From JACJXF01 sp964349045 (GTDB taxonomy: Bacteria; Bacteroidota; Bacteroidia; Bacteroidales; GCA-2748055): a stretch of DNA of 12,160 bases. Positions within the stretch are counted from its first letter, which is position 1. Every line of letters begins with the position of its first letter. The position numbers and the translations under genes were made by a program. The stretch lies in contig CAYGFI010000146.1 in NCBI GenBank assembly GCA_964349045.1, positions 1 through 12,160 of the forward strand, in the 5' to 3' direction. This document shows positions 7,484 through 12,160 of the stretch, in pieces. The notes below the pieces were generated by a model, which did no database searches, had not been told where the DNA came from, and worked only from the letters and a program-made list of their open reading frames with translations.

Positions 7484-9904
7484 TTACTCATATCGGAGTG
7501 AAAATGCGGGGTTAATATTAGCTGTTTTGAGAGTTTGATAGCTGATGGTCAGGATTGCAATTATAAGTGCGATCAGGAACCCGATCAGAAAATCCCAGAC
7601 TTGAAGATTTATCCTGAAATAGAAGTTTTGGAGCCATTTATCTGCAAGGTAATAAATCAAAGGCCAGGCAATAAAAGTGGAGATTGTGACCAGTATCATA
7701 ATTTCCCTCGAAATAAGGAAAAAAATTTCATTTGTGCTTGCTCCCATAGTTTTCCTGATGCCAATCTCTTTGGTTCGTTGCTGTACAGTATAGGATGTGA
7801 GTCCGAATAAACCTAAGGATGCAATAATAATTGCCAGAATTGCGAAAAGCAAAGCCAGTCTTGAGCTTTGTTTTTCCTGGGAGTACATCCGGTTAAAATC
7901 TTCATCCATAAAGAAATACTGCATCGGATCATTATGGGTGAAATTTTTCCAGACAGATTCTATTGATTTGATTGTTTTTTGATTAAAAGTCTGATCAAGT
8001 CGAATGGTAAAGTACCCCCAATTATTAGTTTCACTTTTAAACCTGAAAATATAGGGACCAATGGCACGATGCAGGGATTCGAAATTGAAATCATCCACAA
8101 CACCAATTATTGGCATCTCTTTTGAATTTTCTGTATCATCCGGCCTCAGGAATACTCCTTTCAGAGGCTCAGTTAAGCCAAATTGTCGGACAGCTGAAGA
8201 ATTTATAAGGCATGCTGCATTATCACTACCAAATTCCAAACTGAATCCCCTTCCGGTATTAATCTTCATCCGGTAGGTTTTGAAATAATCCGGATCAACC
8301 CAATTGGTTTGAAGAAGAAACGTTTCGTCCTGCCTTTCTTTCATCAGATAGCCGTTATTATTGTTATTATGACCCGGAACTGCCGTGGAGGATGTTATAG
8401 AAAGAACTCCGTTAATTGCCAGCATTTCTTGTTTGAATGCATTAACATGGTTTTCAACGGTTTCTGCTCTTGTGATGACCAATAATTGTTCCTTATCGAA
8501 CCCCAGATCCCTGTTAAGCATAAAACTAATCTGCCTGAACATAATCAGGGTACCTACAATAAGGGTGATTGAAATTGAGAATTGCAGAATAACAAGCAGG
8601 CTGCGAAGTCGTCCATTTTTCATACTATCTTTCATTTTTCCCTTGAGAACATTAACGGGTTGAAATGAAGAAAGGTAAAAGGCGGGATAACTACCGGCGA
8701 AAACCCCTACCATTATTGTAAGAACGAGTAAAACCGGAATAATAAACCATTTTGCAGTAAGACTGAATTGAAGATCAGAGCTCAGAAGATTATTAAAGAA
8801 TGGCAGTGAAATCTTAACAATCACAAGGGATATTATAAGAGAAAAGAAGGTCAGGATAACCGATTCTGCCAGAAACTGAGAAATTAACATACTTCGGGAG
8901 GAACCGGATACTTTTTTCATACCAACCTCCTTTGCTCTGCCGGCGGCCTGGGCGGTTGCCAGATTCATGAAATTGACAGAAGCTATAAAGATTATAAGCA
9001 GTGCAATACTTGCAAAAATCCATAAATACTTAGGATCCGTGGCGGATCCCTGACCGTCGTCGATGGAAGGATCCAGGTGCATATCAGTAAGCAACTGAAG
9101 GTACATAGAATAACGGTTTCCTTTAGATTCAAATTCCTCGACTGTTATTCCTAAAAATTTTTCAACTTCAGGACCAATATATTTTAATAGAATTTCTTTT
9201 AGTTTAATTTCTACCTGTGAAACATCAGAATCAGGCTTCAGAAGCAGGTACGTAAAAAAGCTGTTCGACATCCAATGCGTGTCATTGGCTCTTCGATTTG
9301 TCATAAAGGAACTGATGATATCGGCTCTGAAATGGGAGTTTTCAGGTATATCACTGAAAATTCCTGTTACACGGAAAAGAACGGTGTCCATCCCGACTTT
9401 CAGCATTTTATCAACCGGGTCTTCATTTCCAAAAATACGTGAAGCTGCCAATTGCGAGAGAACAAGGGTGTGAGGTTCATTTAATACTGACTTTGTATCT
9501 CCTTTAATTAAGGGGATTGAAAAGATCTGAAAAAAGGATGAATCGGCTTCCATAAATGCATCCTCGGAAAAACTCTGTTCATAGTTTTTAATAATCGTTT
9601 CGCCCCATCCATTAACACGAACAAAAGCCTCCACTTCAGGCATTTCATTCAAAAGTGCAGGTCCTAATGGAGCACATGTATAGGCCGCCTTAATTTCCTG
9701 TTCCCCGATTTTACCATCAAGAATAACTCTGTAAATACGATCTTTGTTTTCATGAAACCGGTCGAAACTGATTTCATTGATCAGATATAAGGCAATCAGA
9801 AGACTACATGCAATTCCGACAGAGAGTCCTATTATATTCAGAAAAACGTATGATTTTTGACGGTTTAAGGCACGAATGCTGTGATTCAGAAGGTTTTTCA
9901 ACAT
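7484..9904 (-). CDS. MacB/FtsX-type ABC transporter permease
   Basis: An 806-residue inner-membrane permease of the large Bacteroidota FtsX/MacB-like class. Helix 1 is at about 20-43 (FLNIIGLSVGIACSLLIALYLI). A periplasmic core of the MacB type follows (about 44-290), then a first FtsX domain with helices at about 296-316, 345-370 and 388-412. A further helix at about 434-456 leads a second periplasmic core (about 457-680), and the second FtsX domain has helices at about 683-707, 733-752 and 770-790. The cytoplasmic coupling segments are AAGRAKEVGMKKVSG (320-334) and QQRTKEIGIRKTMGAS (708-723). Such proteins work with a cytoplasmic ATPase in lipid, peptide or drug efflux or in mechanotransmission. 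No ATPase, membrane-fusion or outer-membrane gene is in the window, so this copy is an orphan here and its substrate is unknown. The frame is complete with no sign of decay. Confidence 0.9.
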   Translation of the reverse strand: MLKNLLNHSIRALNRQKSYVFLNIIGLSVGIACSLLIALYLINEISFDRFHENKDRIYRVILDGKIGEQEIKAAYTCAPLGPALLNEMPEVEAFVRVNGWGETIIKNYEQSFSEDAFMEADSSFFQIFSIPLIKGDTKSVLNEPHTLVLSQLAASRIFGNEDPVDKMLKVGMDTVLFRVTGIFSDIPENSHFRADIISSFMTNRRANDTHWMSNSFFTYLLLKPDSDVSQVEIKLKEILLKYIGPEVEKFLGITVEEFESKGNRYSMYLQLLTDMHLDPSIDDGQGSATDPKYLWIFASIALLIIFIASVNFMNLATAQAAGRAKEVGMKKVSGSSRSMLISQFLAESVILTFFSLIISLVIVKISLPFFNNLLSSDLQFSLTAKWFIIPVLLVLTIMVGVFAGSYPAFYLSSFQPVNVLKGKMKDSMKNGRLRSLLVILQFSISITLIVGTLIMFRQISFMLNRDLGFDKEQLLVITRAETVENHVNAFKQEMLAINGVLSITSSTAVPGHNNNNNGYLMKERQDETFLLQTNWVDPDYFKTYRMKINTGRGFSLEFGSDNAACLINSSAVRQFGLTEPLKGVFLRPDDTENSKEMPIIGVVDDFNFESLHRAIGPYIFRFKSETNNWGYFTIRLDQTFNQKTIKSIESVWKNFTHNDPMQYFFMDEDFNRMYSQEKQSSRLALLFAILAIIIASLGLFGLTSYTVQQRTKEIGIRKTMGASTNEIFFLISREIMILVTISTFIAWPLIYYLADKWLQNFYFRINLQVWDFLIGFLIALIIAILTISYQTLKTANINPAFSLRYE

Positions 9905-10058
9905 AAGTCAGCAAGTATTTTGAATAATGTTTTTTAGTTATAATAAATCTTTGACGGTCAAACAGCCCGGTAAGTTACAGAGTAAATATTTTTTTTGTAA
10001 CTGTTTTTGGTAAAAATATCAGTTTCATTATCTCCCCGAAAGAAAAAAAAGGTAATAA
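9905..10058. other. Intergenic, no complete gene
   Basis: The region upstream of the permease start shows no intact gene. A 7-bp inverted repeat (AGTTACA 9973-9979, TGTAACT 9996-10002) is present. A plus-strand open frame here, reading ..FGKNISFIISPKEKKGNNP and ending at the TAA at 10054-10056 region, may be a frame-shifted upstream part of the remnant that begins at 10059. No TAnnTTTG promoter for the minus-strand permease was found. Confidence 0.35.
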
Positions 10059-10427
10059 TCCTTAATTAATGTTAAAGCCATAAACGGGAAATCCCATCCC
10101 CAACTTCCGAATCCGGATGTTTTAACCAATCCATTATTTGCCATTACAAACCCGATTGATTTTCTTTATTACAACTTCAATAAAAAACAGCAATCTATTC
10201 GTAAAGTAATTGAACTCAAACAGAATGAAGAGTTGATAAAAAGGTTTGAATCGGTATAAAACGGAATCAGGATAGGAGATTTAACTGGCCTGGAAGGTAA
10301 GGATCTTGATAATTTCTTTATTTATTTGAATCTTCATTTCAGGTGTGATTATAATTGTAATGAGATTAAGATTGTGTCCGAAATTTACAAATTCCGGAAG
10401 ATTTACAGGGATAACGGAAAAGAATAG
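10059..10427 (+). pseudogene. Decayed C-terminal remnant of a secreted-type protein
   Basis: A plus-strand frame of about 122 codons is interrupted by a single in-frame TAA at 10257-10259 and ends at TAG 10425-10427. The first part reads ..NPLFAITNPIDFLYYNFNK.. and ends KRFESV; after the stop, the same frame continues with GDLTGLEGKDLDNFFIYLN and EIYKFRKIYRDNGKE. The layout (aromatic YYNFNKK segment, then LTGL-x-G-x-x-L-x-x-F-x-x-Y, then a charged tail) resembles the C-terminal half of Bacteroidota proteins of roughly 230-250 residues with an N-terminal carboxypeptidase-regulatory-like domain. That comparison is from memory. No start codon, signal peptide or N-terminal domain is visible; the upstream frame is closed by TAA at 10056-10058. 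This suggests truncation, a stop mutation and possibly a frameshift. It faces the intact gene ending at 10526. Confidence 0.5.
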
Positions 10428-10525
10428 CGCCTAAAGTTTGAAGTTCCTGGAGCGCCTGAAGTTGAGAATGTCGGAATGGAACTTCAGTCACTCCAGACTT
10501 AAGACTTTTTAGACAACTTTCGATT
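10427..10525. repeat. Short direct and inverted repeats between genes
   Basis: The spacer between the gene remnant and the DUF6588-like gene holds an imperfect direct repeat, GCGCCTAAAGTT (10427-10438) and GCGCCTGAAGTT (10452-10463), matching at 11 of 12 positions with an offset of 25. It also holds a 9-bp inverted repeat, TGAAGTTCC (10439-10447) and GGAACTTCA (10478-10486), with a 30-base loop, and CTGGAG/CTCCAG (10447-10452 / 10491-10496). No U-run follows closely, so an intrinsic terminator is not clear. Confidence 0.6.
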
Positions 10526-11623
10526 TTATCTGAAAGATATTCCTATTCCTGTCGTAAATACTGAGTAATTCGCTTTGGTATAATCAAATTGAATAGTAAG
10601 AACCCCAAGCTTTAGACGAAAACCGGCATTCAGACGAAGGTCTTTGTTATTCTGCATTTCAAACTGAAACGGGTTTTCAATCACATCCGCATCTGTAACA
10701 ACAACTTCACCTGCCTGAGGACCTGAGGTAGCAACACTTGGGAAAGGGTAAAAGCCTTTAATACCCAGATCAACTGCGGAGTTGCTGAAACCAATACCCT
10801 GGTAAAAAGATATTATGGGAAGTGTTTGTGAGAAAATAAGATTTACAGTCCATGCTGAAGCGATCATTTCGAGTTTCTGATCTGCGAATTGATTGTTATC
10901 TGTTACATGATTATGATCAGCGGTAACAAGATCAGCAGGCTGGTAATCAAGATTGGCAAAGGTTGTAAGCTTTGTATACCCACCCTGGGCAGTGATATCA
11001 ATAATTGGTAGTTTTTTTAAAGCGGGTATATGCTGAAGGATGCTATGCCTTCCGCCAACACCCCAAAGGCCGATTGTTCCGGCTTTCCCAAGAGGCAGAT
11101 CCGGAAGATAACGAACTGAAACATCGGTTCCAAATGGAAGTCCTATAGTTAGCTGGGCCATCGGAAGTGGGATCATATTAACTCCGGTACCTTTGGGAAG
11201 ATCAAATTCAGCAACTTTTACCTGAGTTGCACCAAAAGTTTCATAATACTGAAGTGTCGGGGGAGTAGCATTAAGTTTTCCAGCAATTGTAGGACTGATA
11301 GGGTCTCCGACGATGTTTGATCCGGGGCTGAGTGTAAGCGTTGATACATCAAAAGTACGCGCAGCCGGAGGCGCCCATGCAGTATTAAAAGTTATAGTAA
11401 GGTCAAAACCACCCAGCTTATGGGGTTTTGCGCTGTTGTACCAGCCTGCATTCAAATCAGCGCCTAAAATATTGGCGTAAGGTGAAAGATATTCCTGAAA
11501 CAATGCCTGAGCATCTGCCGGACCACCTTTAAGAAAACTGACGTTGTCCATTTGTGAATATGCAATTGCTTGCATTCCAGCTAAGAGAGTCAGCCCAAGG
11601 AATAAGCTACGTATGTTTTTCAT
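10526..11623 (-). CDS. DUF6588-like outer-membrane protein
   Basis: A 365-residue exported protein with a signal peptide at about 1-24 (MKNIRSLFLGLTLLAGMQAIAYSQ). The mature part has alternating beta-strand patterns, an N-terminal segment LFQEYLSPYANILGADLNAGWYNSAKPHKLGGFD typical of the family, and a central motif GTIGLWGVGGRHSILQHIP (182-200). The C-terminus LRLNAGFRLKLGVLTIQFDYTKANYSVFTTGIGISFR looks like the closing strands of an outer-membrane beta-barrel. I associate this layout with DUF6588, a Bacteroidota family of unknown function. There is no obvious operon partner: the gene is divergent from rarA across a 323-base spacer and its 3' end meets a gene remnant. The start has an A-rich leader (CAAAACTATAAAACATG) with no Shine-Dalgarno sequence. 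A transport or structural role is possible but not shown. Confidence 0.8.
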   Translation of the reverse strand: MKNIRSLFLGLTLLAGMQAIAYSQMDNVSFLKGGPADAQALFQEYLSPYANILGADLNAGWYNSAKPHKLGGFDLTITFNTAWAPPAARTFDVSTLTLSPGSNIVGDPISPTIAGKLNATPPTLQYYETFGATQVKVAEFDLPKGTGVNMIPLPMAQLTIGLPFGTDVSVRYLPDLPLGKAGTIGLWGVGGRHSILQHIPALKKLPIIDITAQGGYTKLTTFANLDYQPADLVTADHNHVTDNNQFADQKLEMIASAWTVNLIFSQTLPIISFYQGIGFSNSAVDLGIKGFYPFPSVATSGPQAGEVVVTDADVIENPFQFEMQNNKDLRLNAGFRLKLGVLTIQFDYTKANYSVFTTGIGISFR

Positions 11624-11851
11624 GTTTTATAGTTTTGGATTTTCCGGATACTAATATACGACTAATTGGAAATAATTTGCAAAGTAATTCATTTTCAAAT
11701 TATCCTGTATAGACAATTGGTTGTATGCTTTTGTTGCACAAATGTCTAAATATATTAATTAGCTGTCAACTTTTATAGTAAATTGGTAAAGAAATAAATT
11801 CACAATTCCTTGAAATACACCATTTTCAAAACTTGTCCCGATTTATCAGGA

Positions 11852-11875
11852 TTTTCAAATTTTCAAATTTTCAAA
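11852..11875. repeat. Perfect tandem octamer (TTTTCAAA)x3
   Basis: Three exact, contiguous copies of TTTTCAAA, with isolated copies at 11692-11699 and 11823-11830. The tract lies about 40-65 bases upstream of the candidate rarA -7 box. On the minus strand it reads TTTGAAAA, so each copy contains the -33-type tetramer TTTG. Short exact tandem repeats can change copy number by slippage. Confidence 0.9.
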
Positions 11876-11915
11876 TTGGTACTGCGTATATATCAGTTTC
11901 CTGAATAATTTCGTT

Positions 11916-11923
11916 TAATTTTG
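11916..11923 (+). promoter_or_regulatory. rarA: Candidate rarA -7 box
   Basis: TAATTTTG is an exact match to the Bacteroidota -7 consensus TAnnTTTG and lies 23 bases before the rarA ATG, giving a short leader. No TTTG was found at the expected 19-21-base spacing upstream, so the -33 half is weak or absent. Confidence 0.4.
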
Positions 11924-11946
11924 AACATCAGACACCAACCCATTTC

Positions 11947-12160
11947 ATGACCCCCAACCAGCCTTTAGCCGATAGAATGCGTCCCAACAACCTGGATGGC
12001 TTTGCAGGTCAGAAGCATCTTGTAGGAAAAGACGGGGTAATTCGAAGCATGATCGAAAGCGGAAACGTTTCTTCCTTTATTTTATGGGGTCCTCCCGGTG
12101 TCGGGAAAACCACGCTTGCAAAGGTAATTTCGCATATGATGGAAAGACCGTTTTATACTC
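11947..12160 (+). CDS. rarA: Replication-associated recombination protein RarA (5' part)
   Basis: The first 71 codons of a RarA/MgsA-type AAA+ ATPase, cut by the right edge of the window. The family motif PLADRMRP-NNLDGFAGQKHLVG is at residues 6-27 and the Walker A motif GPPGVGKT at 48-55, preceded by SSFILW and followed by TLAKVIS. RarA (also called MgsA, yeast homologue Mgs1/WRNIP1) acts in the cytoplasm at stalled or gapped replication forks with SSB and RecA. The clamp-loader-like Walker B, sensor and C-terminal tetramerisation regions lie beyond the window. The ATG at 11947 is chosen because the conserved N-terminal PLA-x-RMRP begins 5 residues later. There is no Shine-Dalgarno sequence. 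It is divergent from the DUF6588-like gene. Confidence 0.93.
   Translation, partial: MTPNQPLADRMRPNNLDGFAGQKHLVGKDGVIRSMIESGNVSSFILWGPPGVGKTTLAKVISHMMERPFYT

Larger units (their letters stand above)
11624..11946. other. Divergent intergenic region, A/T-rich
   Basis: A 323-base spacer between the divergent DUF6588-like gene and rarA, with no coding potential seen. It holds five copies of the octamer TTTTCAAA (11692, 11823 and three in tandem at 11852-11875) and a -7-type box close to rarA. No clear TAnnTTTG box was found on the minus strand for the DUF6588-like gene. Confidence 0.7.

Noticed and set aside
9973..10002. 7-bp inverted repeat AGTTACA/TGTAACT as a terminator
   Set aside because: Short, A/T-rich, with a 16-base loop and no gene ending just before it on the plus strand.

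Overview
This window looks like the chromosome of a Bacteroidota (Bacteroidales-like) organism. The evidence is a set of phylum-typical proteins: a DUF6249-like small membrane protein, a DUF6588-like outer-membrane protein, a TonB-dependent receptor with an N-terminal carboxypeptidase-D-like domain, and a large FtsX/MacB-type permease. Start codons lack Shine-Dalgarno sequences and sit behind A/T-rich leaders, and two candidate promoters carry the Bacteroidota -7 box TAnnTTTG. These family assignments come from reading the sequence; no database search was run.

Layout. Positions 131-1112 (minus) hold an ECF sigma factor gene overlapping by 11 bases a downstream membrane protein that is probably its anti-sigma partner. 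A small three-helix membrane protein (1388-1723, plus) is divergent from this pair. It converges on a two-gene minus-strand unit: a secreted alpha/beta-hydrolase esterase (4060-4923) followed 24 bases later by a TonB-dependent receptor (1774-4035). Upstream on the same strand, behind a 150-base array of three 50-base units that each hold two hairpins (4951-5100), lies a long RelA/SpoT protein (5129-7324) whose synthetase site looks intact but whose hydrolase site is degenerate. Next come an orphan ABC-type permease (7484-9904, minus), a 621-base gene-poor stretch with the decayed C-terminal half of a plus-strand gene, a DUF6588-like secreted barrel protein (10526-11623, minus), a 323-base divergent intergenic region with (TTTTCAAA) repeats, and the first 71 codons of rarA (11947 onward, plus), cut by the window edge.

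How the genes work together. The sigma/anti-sigma pair is a self-contained regulatory module, and the divergent small membrane protein may belong to it. Esterase and receptor probably work together on one ester-containing ligand: the receptor imports across the outer membrane and the esterase cleaves in the periplasm or outside. No SusD-like partner is present, which argues against a SusC/D glycan system and leaves a siderophore-like or other small ligand open. RelA makes the (p)ppGpp alarmone and rarA serves stalled replication forks; both are housekeeping stress genes with no evident link to their neighbours.

Nothing here is clearly a new defence or mobile system. The points most worth a second look are the double-hairpin array between relA and the esterase, the esterase-receptor pair, the multiply substituted hydrolase centre in RelA, and the gene remnant at about 10059-10427.
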